NCBI GenBank assembly: GCA_026419785.1
Contig: JAODTK010000456.1
Coordinates: 1-64,000, forward strand
DNA length: 64,000 nt
From: Sclerodactyla briareus
Taxonomy: Eukaryota > Echinodermata > Holothuroidea > Dendrochirotida > Sclerodactylidae
Reading direction: 5' to 3'
This document shows, piece by piece, positions 1 to 10,395 of this stretch (its first letter is position 1; each line of letters opens with the position of its first letter). The position numbers and the translations under genes were made by a program. A model generated the notes under the pieces. The model was not told the DNA's origin. It did no database searches and saw only the letters and a list, made by a program, of their open reading frames with translations.

Positions 1-117
1 CCCCGTACCGAAGGGTTGAGAGGAGAAATTTCAAAAGTAAACGAATTACCAGTCCGAGGCAGATACATCGGCCGGAATCGCCTTCGGAGCGACAGACAGG
101 AGGAAGCAGTCGGCCCG
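1..117. other. Unassigned GC-rich leader
   Basis: No gene or known RNA is recognised. The last bases (cccgtgttccaaatcatcat) run into the subtelomeric unit and resemble the joint between its two halves near 520-545, so this may be the tail of a preceding unit cut by the window edge. Confidence 0.3.
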
Positions 118-786
118 TGTTCCAAATCATCATGCCCTTCCTGAGGGTACAGATTGGAAATTTCACAGGAATATAGCCCATCGGTTGCTCTTTTGGGGAT
201 CGGCTTTGGCCTACCGTCCGGGCGGCGCGTTGGCCCAGGGGGGACGCCGCGGGGGCGCAGGCGGGCTGAAAAATATGATTTCTCCAGGATTTCAGCAGGG
301 GTGGCGCCCTTACAGCCCACCGGGTCGAGACGGAGATCCTCAGTGCGCCCCCGCGCCTGTCGAGCGGAACGCACACAGAGCATGCGCTACCCAGAAATGT
401 CAACCCCGATCGCGCCTCGGTGCCTCACACGGGGGAGGACGGGTGCCACGGAAAAGTCGACAATTACGCCCATGGCTCATATAAATCTACTAAAATCGCA
501 TGCATCAGAGGAAGCGGCGAGGCATGTTCCCGTGTTCCAAATCATCATGCCCTTCCCGAGAGACTATGGACGTGAATTAACAAGGGGGGGGAATATAGCC
601 AATCGGTTCCTCTTTGGGGATCAGGCATCGGAAGTCCGTCGGGCGGCGTGGGGAAGGGCGCCGCGGAGGCAGCAGAGGGCTGGGGCTGTTGTTCGCTTTA
701 GTACTGTCATGGATCAAATCGATGGAAGCAGCGTTGTGACGCGGTCTCTCCCGGGGAACGCTTCGTTAAACATGTCCGGGAACTTA
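118..786 (+). repeat. Subtelomere-like repeat unit, copy 1 (two ~400 bp sub-repeats)
   Basis: The unit contains two related halves that begin near 134 and 532, each with the phrase ccaaatcatcatgcccttcc. Each continues into 'cacaggaatatagcc', 'cggttgctcttttggggatc' and a GC-rich stretch with 'gacgccgcg' and 'ggcgcaggcgggctg'. The same ~700 bp layout recurs at 14480-15190, and its second half recurs at 3305-3508. All three copies end in CCCTAA-type sequence. Open frames here (for example 272 codons from 154) look like by-products of high GC, because the other copies do not keep them open. The association with telomere repeats suggests a telomere-associated sequence; the name is inference. Confidence 0.7.
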
Positions 787-866
787 GCCCTAACCCTAAC
801 CCGAACCCCTAACTCTAACCCTCACCCTAACCCCTTAACCCTTAAACAAACCCTAACCCCTAACCC
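787..866 (+). repeat. Degenerate (CCCTAA)n telomere-type array
   Basis: About 80 bp of CCCTAA repeats with scattered variants (ccgaacccct, actctaaccc, cttaaacaaa). TTAGGG is the common metazoan telomere repeat. This tract is internal: the subtelomeric unit lies on its left and 28S rRNA sequence starts within about 30 bp on its right. Confidence 0.85.
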
Positions 867-889
867 GCCCTTCGGGTGGTTTTGCGGAG

Positions 890-2400
890 CGTTGGTCCAC
901 GCGACGCGGACGCCGGTGACGACGGAGAGAAGAGACCGTCCCGCCGCGCGTTTCCGTGTCTTGAGGTGCTAATCTTCGCACCCGGTCTCGCGAAGGTATG
1001 TCGGGCGCGAGGCGAGCCTTTAGTAGGCCAGTCTTGAAAACGACCAAGGAGGTAGCAGGCCTGCGAGTCGAGGGACTCTTGCAAACCCTACAAGCAGAAA
1101 TGGAAAGTGAACCCCGGGCGGTCTACGCAGGGGGTAGACGAATCCGCGGCCCATCGGGGTTCGGGGCGCACGCCGCCGTTTCCCTAAGCGGCGATCCCCT
1201 CGCGGGGCGCAGCCGGGGGGCGGAGGCATGGAAGGCATTGCTACAACCCGAACGATGGGGAAGTTGCTCGGAAGGGTGAGGCAGAGGAAACTCAGGTGGA
1301 GGCCTGCCGCGGTGCTGACGTGCAAATCGATCGTCTGACCTGAGTATAGGGGCGAAAAAAGACCTATCGAACCATCTAGTAGCTGGTTTCTTCCGAAGTT
1401 TACCTCCGGATAGGCGTCGCTCGGGAGATCCTCAACAAGTTTATCTGGTAAAGCGAAAGATTAGAGGCATTGGCGGGCCGAAACGACCTCAACCTATTCT
1501 CAACCTTTTAATAGAAAGAGCACGGCTCGCCTTGGCGGACTGCCGTGTCGGGGAATGAACGAGTGATCAGTGGGGCACTCTTTGGTAAGCAGGATGGCGC
1601 TGTAGGATGTGTGAACCGAACGCCGGCTAAGTGCCCGAACGGTCGCTCATAGAGCCCACCCAAAGCGTTGGTTGATACACGACAGCAGGACGGTTGGACA
1701 TGAAGTCGGGCATCCGCCAAGGAGTGGGTAAAACTCACCTGCCGAATCAACTAGCCCTGAAAATGTATGGGCGCTGAGCGTGTCGGCTGTGCCGGCCGTC
1801 GGGGCGAGAGACAAACGAGTAAGGTCCACGATGAGTAGGAGGCCACGCGGTGGGCTACGAAGCGCTTCCGGGGAGACCCCGCGTGGAGCCGCCTCGGACG
1901 CAGATCTTGGTCTGGTAGTAGCAAAAATTTCAAAACGAGAGCCTTGAAGATCGAGCTTTGGAGAGGTGCCATGCGAACAGCAGTTGCACATGTGTCAGTC
2001 GATCCGGAAGCTCCGGGCGGTGTTCCGTTAGTATCGGGACGCCCCACACTTAGGTCGCGCGTCGGGTTCCGGCCGCGGCCGATTACCGGGGCGCCACGGG
2101 CGAAAGGAACAGCGGGCTAACATTCCGGGACGTTCAGGCAGAGCCTTCCGGCGCGTGTTCGGCGTCTCTCCTCGCGGGGGGCGCGCAGGACACTGTTGGG
2201 CAAAAGCAGCACTCATACGAGCCCAGGGACGCCGGTCGGGGCCCCGGGTAGAGTTTTTTCTCTATTTTAGGGATTTGGGTATTCCCTGGAGTGGACCACC
2301 ACGAGACTGGGGCCCACGAATCCTGTAGGGCGCCGCGCCTGCCGCGGCGGCCGAGAGTGCTCCGACGGGCCCGTGAAAACCTGGGGAGTGAAGGTGCGGT
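890..2400 (+). rRNA. 28S rRNA segment, 5'-middle part (D2 to about D7), partial and error-rich
   Basis: Conserved 28S landmarks appear in order: 'gaggcgagcc..tagtagg..gtcttgaaaacgaccaagga' near 1005-1050, 'gaccaaggagg', 'tcgaaccatctagtagctgg' near 1366, 'cgaaacgacctcaacctatt' near 1480, 'gtaagcaggatggcgct' near 1586, and 'ctgccgaatcaactagccct' near 1738. 'gatcttggtctggtagtagc' follows near 1903, 'gaacagcagttgcacatg' near 1975, and 'ccccgggtagag' near 2241. Conserved core blocks carry many 1-base insertions and losses, so this is either an rDNA pseudogene or poorly polished sequence. The 5' and 3' ends of the gene are absent. The left edge abuts the CCCTAA tract. The right edge meets an inverted 28S piece, and the exact joint within 2380-2480 is uncertain. 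Confidence 0.9.
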
Positions 2401-2588
2401 CAAACGCCGGCTCGCGTTGGTCTGTCGTAAGTCTCGCCCCGACGCACGACCGCGCAACCGAGCCAGTCCACGGGCGGACCCCGCGCAAGTCCGGGCTCGC
2501 GCCGCCGCCGAGGCGGACGGGCCGGCTCGCCCAGCCACGAAGGCATCCCATCCCGCTTCTCGAAACCCGGCCCGACCGACCCGGCCCG

Positions 2589-2620
<32 letters not shown>

Positions 2621-2692
2621 CGGCTTGCCGACTTCCCTTATCTATATTGTTCTGGGGGCCAGAGGCTGAGCACCTTGGAGACCGGCTGCGGG
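2400..2692 (-). rRNA. 28S rRNA segment in inverted orientation (D7-D8 region)
   Basis: Read on the minus strand this contains, in order, 'ccgcagccggtctccaagg', 'cagcctctggc', 'taagggaagtcggcaagc', 'cggatccgtaacttcgggac', 'aaggattggctctg' and 'gggtcggtcgggc'. These are hallmark 28S blocks lying just 3' of the part read on the plus strand at 890-2400. The gene therefore folds back on itself here, and at 2692 it is followed at once by 18S sequence on the plus strand. The GC-rich D8-like stretch makes the left boundary approximate. Confidence 0.85.
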
Positions 2693-3318
2693 CAAGTCTG
2701 GTTGCCCAGCAGCCGCGGTAATTCAAGCTCCAGCAGCGTATATTGAAATTTGCTGCAGTTAAAAAGCTCGTAGTCGGATTTCCCGCCGAGGCGGACGGTC
2801 CGCCGCGAGGCGAGCACTGGCCGTGTGTCGGCCCTCACGGTCCCGGCATTCTCCGCCGGTAATGCGGTCGGTCGTGCGGTGCTCTTAACTGAGTGCCGTG
2901 CGAGGCTGAAACGTTTACTTGAGAAAATTAGGGTGTTCAAAGCAGGCCAAATTGCCCGAACAGCTCAGCATTAGGAATAGTGGAATAGGACCTCGGCTCG
3001 TTCTAGTTCGCTGGTCTCCGGAACCTGAGGTAAGGTGGCCGGCTACCACGTCAAAGGGAATGCGGGGGCATTAGTTAATGCGGCGTGTGAGAGGTGAAAA
3101 TTCTTTGGATCAGTGGCGAGACGGCCCGGACAGCGAAAGCATTTGCCAAGAATATCTTCATTGATCAAGAACAAAAGCCGGAGAATCGAAGGCGAATCAG
3201 ATACCGCCCTAGTTTCGACCATAAACGATACCGACCCGTAATCCGCCGGCGCCCCTCCCATGACGCGGCGGGCACTCTCCGGGAAACCAGTCTTTGGGTT
3301 CCGGGGGAAGTATGGGCG
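2693..3318 (+). rRNA. 18S rRNA segment, central part
   Basis: This starts with the 530-loop region (gcaagtctggttgcccagc, agccgcggtaattc). It continues through 'gttaaaaagctcgtagtcgg', 'gaggtgaaaattctttggat', 'agcgaaagcatttgccaaga', 'aatcagataccgccctag', 'accataaacgatacc' and 'ggttccgggggaagtatgg'. It corresponds to roughly positions 550-1130 of a metazoan 18S. The universally conserved GCCAGCAGCCGCGG block has inserted bases, so this copy is unlikely to be functional as written. It ends at 'agtatggg', where the sequence changes without a gap into the subtelomeric unit. Confidence 0.93.
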
Positions 3319-3508
3319 TGAACTCCACAGGGAATATAGTGAAACGGTGGCGCTTTTGGGGATCGCCATCGGCAATTCCGTGCGGGCGGGCCTGGGTGAA
3401 GGGGGCGCCGTGAGGGCCCAGGAGGGCTGAAGCCGTTGTTCGCTCATACCGCCATGGCTCAAATCGTATGTGCAGGGAAGGGGAGACGTGGCATACCGGG
3501 GAATCCGA
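3305..3508 (+). repeat. Subtelomere-like repeat unit, partial copy 2
   Basis: From 'agtatgggcgtgaactccac' onward this matches the second half of the unit: 'agggaatatag', 'gcgcttttggggatcg', 'catcggcaattccgtgcggg', 'ggcccaggagggctg', 'gttgttcgctcata' and 'ccatggctcaaatcg'. It overlaps the 18S end, because both sequences share a GGGAGTATGG-like stretch. Confidence 0.75.
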
Positions 3509-3532
3509 GCCCTAACCCTAACCCTAGGGCCA
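3509..3532 (+). repeat. Short CCCTAA tract
   Basis: 'gccctaaccctaaccctagg' at the end of partial unit copy 2, equivalent to the longer array that ends copy 1. Confidence 0.75.
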
Positions 3533-4606
3533 AAGTCGAAGGATTACCGATGTTTCTTACTAGAAGTTTCCGACTTGGAATCGAATAGCCAAAAGTGCAT
3601 AAATTTTCAAGTAGTGATTTCGAGTGCAATGACGTTTTCTACCAGGCGTTGTGAATATGCGATGTAATGCTTCGAATCAATTGGTTCACCCAAATAATTT
3701 CAGAAGCCTTGGGGGCAGACTGGCCACCCACCCCAATTTTTCTGAGATGAAAATTCTGGCAAAATATCATGGAAAATTTGGGAAGGAAAAGGGCAAAGTG
3801 GAAAAATGTCGACCCGCAAATTGGAATGGTTCCGTACGCCTATGGTTTTCCCTTCGATCCCTCCATAGACCCCTGGATCCCACGCAAACGAAGCCAGAGT
3901 AGAAGAAAAGTTAATAAAAAGATACCAGTTGTTCATATGCGATGAATCATCTTAAAATGCTAATACTAAAATCTGAAAGCAACACATGAATGCCTTGTAT
4001 TTGTTTGCATGATGCCTGAAAGAAGAAACCACTGATCACGCAACCAGGCGAGAAACTGGGACGATCGCATTGTGTATACGAAACAAGAATAGTGATTCCT
4101 TGCCAAATATCCAACTTCTGACGGTAACAAAAAAAAAAAAAAAAACCCCAACTTTCCAGAATATTAAAATATGAAAAATCATCCAAGAAGGCAAGAAGCA
4201 AAATAATTAGCTGATCACACAGCAACACGTCGGGATCGTGCTGTCAACTTGAGTTTCAAATAACACGACCCATCCTTTGTTCATTAAATACATGCAAATA
4301 ATCCTTGTGCCTTAATCCTCACTCCTCCGGAATGGTACGGGTCTATTTGCTTATGCTGGTAATATGTGCAATCACAGTGCATGTATTATTCCAAAGCTTG
4401 GGTCACTCCAGCATTGTGAACATCTGCATGAACTTTACGAACTGAACTGGCGATTAATAACGGCAAACTCTCAGCGAACATAAGCAGCAAACATTTGGAA
4501 CCATGGGAGCCGGTAGATGCCCCTCAAGAGTGACTACTGAATATTCAAAAAATGCGGAATAGTTCACACTGGCAGATAAGGGTTAATATTATTACAATTT
4601 AACCGT
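3533..4606. other. Unassigned AT-rich spacer
   Basis: No gene, RNA or repeat family was recognised. It contains an A-rich tract at 4128-4144. Short open frames on both strands have no familiar motif and are not supported as genes. Confidence 0.4.
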
Positions 4607-5345
4607 TATGCCCTCCAGGGGGTCGGGAATTGGCTGCCCACTGGTCAAAATCGGGATTTTCAGGGCGCTTTTGGCTAACATTTCTAAATTTTAACTCAAT
4701 ATGATAGGGGTGCGATGAGTAGCGCAGACATGCTCGATAACCCCATAACACACAGGCCGGGGGGAAAGATGGGAAGATGGTCGTTGCGCCCTCCAGGGGG
4801 CCCGGAAGTTTTGGCGCATTCGGCAGAATCGGAATTTTCAGTAACTCAGTATATGGGGGGCGATGTGTGTCGCGCAAGACCTGTTCTATAACCCATGGAC
4901 GGCGAATTTGAGGCGGACATTGTGTTGCGCCCTCCAGAGAGGCCCGGAAATTGGGCGCCCACTAGTAAAAACCGGATTTTCCAAGGGCCGGCCTCGGCAT
5001 TACATTTCGAACTAGTAACAATATAATGGGGATGCGATGTGTAGCGAAAGTACTGTTCTCTAATCTCATGACCGCTGACCTGGAGGGAAACTTGTAGTTT
5101 GCGTTCCAGACAGGACCGGAAGTTTGGCCAATTGGTAAAAAAAATCGCGATTTTCGAGGGCGCTTTCGGGTAACATCTCGAAAATTTGACACCCAATATA
5201 ATGGGCGTGAGGTGTATAGCGCGGGACGTAGCTCTATAACACATAAACGCGACCTGGAGGGAATCCGTCGTGCGACCACAAAGTGCCCGAAGTTGGGCCC
5301 ACTAGTCAAAATAGGGCTTTTTCAATGGGCTTTCGGCTAACATTG
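4607..5345 (-). repeat. ~170 bp satellite, short inverted arm
   Basis: About four monomers of the satellite, read in reverse relative to 5395-10395. Each has 'gcgccctccag..gggcccg', '..actagt.aaaa..gattttc', 'gcttt.ggctaacat' and 'a.gggg.tgcgatg'. These are the reverse complements of the main-array phrases 'gttagccaaaagcg', 'gactagtgggccc' and 'gcatcgcacccc'. Copies are diverged and carry indels. Confidence 0.85.
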
Positions 5346-5394
5346 GTGAGGGATGGTCGCAGCGTGTGCTCCAAACTTTCCTTTTCCTTTTCGT
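5346..5394. other. Spacer at the satellite inversion point
   Basis: About 50 bp (from 'ggtgagggatggtcgcagcg' to 'ccttttccttttcg') that match neither orientation of the monomer. The satellite reads minus on its left and plus on its right. Confidence 0.7.
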
Positions 5395-8300
5395 TCAGCG
5401 GTTATGGGATTATGAAACACGGTTCCGCGCTTGTTGTAATCGCACCCCAACGATCTTGAGTTACAAGTTCGAAGTAGCCAAAGCGCCCTTGAAAATTCCG
5501 ATTAGATAGTGGGCCCAACTTCCGGGCCCTCTGGACGGCGCAACGACAATTCCCGCCAGGGTCCGCGGTTCAGGGGTTTGAAGAAGAACACGTCTTCCGT
5601 ACGATCGCACCCCCTATGAGTGCAAAACTTCGAAGTGTTTTACCCATAAGGGCCCTTGAAAATCCGATTTCGGCCTTGTGGGCTCAACTTCGGGCCTTCA
5701 GGACGGCCGCAACGACAGGTTCAGCGGTTATGCCGTTGTGAATCACGATCTACACTATACATCGCAATCCCCTCGAATTGAGTACAATTCGAAAAGTTTA
5801 GCCAGAAAGCCTCTTGAAAATCTCGATTTTGATAGTTGGCCCAAACTTCGGGCCTCTGGATGGAGCAACGACGAATTCCTCATAGGTCATCGGTTATGGG
5901 GATTATAGAACGCGGTCTCTGCGATTCGCATGCCCCCCTCCTATTGGGTTACGATTCGAAATGTTATCCAAAAGCGCTCTTGAAATCCCGATTTTGACAA
6001 AGTGGGCCCAACTTCGGGTCCTCTGGAGAGCCCACGACAATTTCCCGCCAGTTAAGCGGTTATGGGTTCAAAGAACTCGGTCTTCGCCTACGCATCGCAC
6101 CCCAATCGTATTAAGTACAATTTCGGAAATGTTAGCAAACTCTTTGAAAAATTCCGATTTCGAACTAGTGGGCCCCAAACGTCCGGGCTCTCAGAGAGCA
6201 CAAACGACAAATTCCGCCAGATCAGCGGTTCATGGGTTTTAAAGAAACACGGTCTTCGCTACGCATCGCACTCCCATCATATTGAGTTGCAATTTCGAAA
6301 CGGTCTGCCATAGGCGCCCTAAAAATCCCGATTTCGACTAGTGGGCCCAACTTCCGTGCCTTCGGACGGCGCAACGACAGGTCAGCGTTTATGCGTTTGG
6401 AAACCCCGATCTACACAATACATCGCACTCCCCTTCGAATTGTGTTATAATTTCGAAATGTTAGCCAAAACGCCTCTGAAAATCCGGATTTGGACTAGGT
6501 TGGTCCAACTTCGGGCCCTCTGGATGGCGACGAAACAACGAATTGCCCCATAGGTCATCGGTTATGGGTTTATAAAACGCGGTTGCGATACCGATCGCAC
6601 CCCCATCGTAGGGGTTACGATCTCGAAATGTTAGCCCAAAAGCACCCTTGAAAATCCCGATTTCGACTAGTGGGCCCAACTTTCGGGGGTTCCTCTGGAG
6701 AGCGCCACGACATTTTCCGCCAGGTCAGCGGTTATGGGTTCAAAGAACCACGGTCATCGCTACGATCGCCACCCGCCATCGTATTAAGTACACTTTCGAA
6801 ATGTTAGCCAAAATCTTCCTTTGAAAATTCCGATTTGACTAGGGGGCCCAAACGCCGGGCCCGCTGAGAAGCACAACGAAATATTCCTCCAGGTCAGAGG
6901 TTTACGGGGTTATTAGAAGACGCTGCACCTAAGAACGACAATTCCCGGCCAGGTCAGCGGTCAGGGGTTAAAAGAACACGGTCTTCGTGCGCATCGCTCC
7001 CCATCAGATTGAGTTGCAATTCGGAAAGTTTTTTTAGCCAAAAGCACCCTTGAAAATCCCGATTTCGACTGGTGGGCCCACTTTCCGGGCCTTCTGGACG
7101 GCGCAACGAAGGGTAGCGGTTGTGCCGTTTAGAAACACGATTCTTCATTTTAACATCGCACTCCCCTCGAATTTTGAGTTAAAACTTCGAAATGTTAGCC
7201 AAAACGCTCTGAAAAATCCTTGATTTGACCTAGCGTTGGGCCCAACTTACGGGCACTCTGGTTGGCGCCGCAACGACGAATTCCTATAGGTCATCGGTTA
7301 TGGGGTTAATAGAACGCGGGTTGCGCTGCGCATCGACCCCATCCTATTGGGTTACAATTTCGAAAATGTTATCCAAAAGCGCTCTTGAAAATCCCGCGAG
7401 TTTGACTAGTGGGCGGAACTTTCGGGTCCTCTGGAGAGCGCCACGACAATTTCCCGCCAGTTAAGCGGTTATGGGTATGGGTTCAAAGAAACTCGGTCTT
7501 CGCTACGCATCGCACCCCCATGTTATTAGGGTTTTACATTTTCGAAATGTTAGCCAAAAGCTCCTTTGAAAATTCCGATTTTGACTAGGGGGCCCAACGT
7601 CGGGCTCTCAGAGAGCACAACGACAAATTCAGCCAGATCAGCGGTTCATGGGTTTAAAGAACACGGGTCCTTCGCTACGTCATCGCACTCCCCTCATATG
7701 AGTTGCCATTTCGAAACGTTCTAGCCATAGGCGCCCTCTTGAAAATCCCAATTTTCGACTAGTGGGGCTCAACTCCGTGCATTCGGACGGGCCGCAACGA
7801 CAGGCAGCGGTTATGCCGGTTGAGAACCGATCTACACTATACAGCGCATCCCTCGATTGAGTTACAATTTCGAAATGTTAGCAAAAAACGCCTCTGAAAA
7901 AATCCCCGATTTGACTAGTTGGCCCAACGTCGGGACCTCTGGATGGCGAAACAACGGAATTCACCATAGGTCATCGGTTATGGGGTTATAAAACGCCTGG
8001 TCTGCGATACGCATCGCACCCCCCATCGTATTGGGTTACGATATCGAAATGGTTAGCCAAAAGAAACCCTGAAAATCCCGATTTTGACAGGGGCCCATCT
8101 TTGGGTCCTCTGGAGAGCGCCACGACAATTTTCCGCCAGGTCAGCGGTTATGGGTTCAAAGAACACGGTCATCGCTACGCATCGAACCCCCCCCATCGTA
8201 TAGGTACAATTCGAAATGTTAGCCAAATCTCCTTGAAAATCACGATTTTGACTAGTGGGCCCAACGTCGGGCCCTCTGAGAGCACAAGACAATATTCCTC

Positions 8301-10395
8301 CAGGTCAGCGGTTTACGGGGTTATAGAATACCGTCTGCCATAGGCAACGACATTTTCCGCAGGTCAGCGGTAATGGGTTTAAAGAACCCGGTCTCGCTAC
8401 ACATCGCACCCCCCCATCATATTGAGTTTCAATTGCGAAATGTTTTAGCAATTAAGCGCCTTTGAAAACCGATTTCGATCTTGTGGGCCCACTTCCGGGC
8501 CTTCTGGGTACGGGCAACGAACAGGTCAGCGCGTTGTGCCGTTTGAGAACACGATCTTCATTATACATCGCAATCCCCTGAATTGAGTTACAACTTCGAA
8601 ATGTTAGCCAAAACGCCTCCTAAATCCTGATTTTGACTAGTTGGCCCAAATTCGGGCCCTCTGAATGGCGCCGCACGACCGATTCCCTATAGGTCATCGG
8701 TTATGGGGTTATAAAACGCGGTCTGCGATACGCATCGCACTCCATCGATTGGGTTACGATTTCGAAATGTTAGCCAAAGCGTCTTGAAAATCCCGATTTT
8801 GATAGTGGGCCCACAACTCCGGGTCCTCTGGAGAGCCGCAACGACGGATTTCCCGCCAGGTCAGCGGTTATTATGGGTTCAAAGAAAAACACGTCTTCGA
8901 TACGCAGCGCACCCCCATCGTTATTAAGTTACGATTTCGACATAATGTTAGCCAAAAGTCCTTCGAAAAATCCCGATATTGACTAGGGGCCCAAGTCGGG
9001 CCCTCTGAGAGCACCACGGACAGTATTCTCCAGGTCAGCGGTATGGGGGTATAGAATACCGTCTGACACTAAGCATCGCCCCCCCAGTCATATTGGGCTA
9101 CGATTTCTAAATGGTTACCCAAAAAGCGCCATTGAAAATCCGGAGTTTGACTGTGGGCCCAATTCCGGGCCCCTGGACGGCGAAACGGACCACTTTCCCG
9201 CCAGGTCAGCGGTCATGGGTTTAAAGAACGGGTTATCGCTACGCATCCGCATTCCCCATCAAGTTTAGTTTGGAATTTCGAAATGTTTTTAGCCAAAGCG
9301 CCCTGAAAAATCCCGATTTCGATGGTGGGCCACTTGTCGGGCATTCGGACGGGCGCAACGCAGGTCAGCGGTTATGGCCGTTGAGAACACGATCACGCTA
9401 TACATCGCACCTCCCTCGATTGAGTTACAATTCGAAATGGTTAGCCAAAAAATGACCTATGAAAATCCCGATTTGACAGGTTGGCCAAATTCGGGCCCTT
9501 GGATGGCGCAACGACGAATTCCACAAAGGTCATCGGTTATGGGGTTATAGAACGCGGTCTGCGATACGCATCGCACCCCCCATCGTATTGGGTTACGATT
9601 TCGAAATGTTAGCCAAAGCGCCCTTGAAAATGCCGATTTGACTAGGTGGGACCCAAAGTCCGGGTCCTCTGGAGAGCCCACGGAAATTTTCCGCCAGGTC
9701 AGCGGTTTGGGTCAAAGAACACACGGTCTTCGCTACGCATCGCACCCCCCATCGTATTAAGTTACAATTACGAAATGTAGCCAAAAAGGCCTTCGAAAAT
9801 CCCGATATTGACTAGTGAGCCCAACGTTCGGGCCCTCTGAGAGCAAAACGACAGTATTCCTAAAGGTCAAGCAGTTATGGGGTATAGAATACCGTCGCAC
9901 TACGCCATCGCTCCCCCGTCATATTGGGTTAACGTTCGAAAGTTAGCCAAAAGCACCCTTGAAAATCCCGATTTCGACTGGTGGGCCCACTTTCCGGGCC
10001 CTCGGGAGGGAGCAACGACAATTTTCTTTCCAGGTCAGCGTTAAGAGTTATAGAAAATGGTCTGCGCACGCATCGCAATTCCTCAAATTGAGTTACCAAT
10101 TTCGAAATTTAGACGAAAACGCTTTTGAAAAATCCCGATTTTGACTTACGTCCTGGCCCTCTGGAGGGCGCAAAACGACAATTTCCCCCCAGTCGCGGTT
10201 ATGATGTTATAGGAACATGCCGCATAGCATCGCTCCACAATCTATGTCGGATACACTTTCGAAAGTTAGCCGAACGCGACCTTAGAAATTACGATTTCGA
10301 CTAGGGGCCCAATTCCGGGCCTTCGGAGGGCGCAACGGCAATTTTCCCCAGGTCAGCGGTGATTGGGGTGTAGTACACGCGTCTGCGCTATAATG
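5395..10395 (+). repeat. ~170 bp satellite array with higher-order structure (about 30 monomers)
   Basis: The phrase ttagcc(a)aaa recurs at about 6461, 6631 and 6803, giving a ~170 bp period. A generic monomer reads: caggtcagcggttatgg, an agaacacggtct-like variable part, cgcatcgcaccccc, gttacaatttcgaaatgtta, gccaaaagcgcccttgaaaa, tcccgatttcgactagtggg, cccaacttcgggccctctgg. Monomer classes can be told apart by the part after 'cggtta': A (tgccgttgagaacacgat) near 5727, 6390, 7120, 7810, 8530 and 9370; B (tggggttatagaacgcggtc); C (tgggttcaaagaacac with cgtattaag); D (acggggttatagaataccg); E (gggtttaaagaacac with catattgag). The order is ABCE, ABC(d)E, ABCE, ABC(d)E, ABCDE, ABCD, then diverged monomers up to 10395. 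Open frames here are not genes. Confidence 0.92.

Noticed and set aside
154..972. 272-codon open frame on the plus strand
   Set aside because: It runs through the subtelomeric unit and the CCCTAA array. The other copies of the unit do not keep the frame, and there is no domain.
4607..10395. Possible CRISPR array from regular repeats
   Set aside because: The repeat covers the whole ~170 bp period with no unique spacers, and the DNA is eukaryotic.
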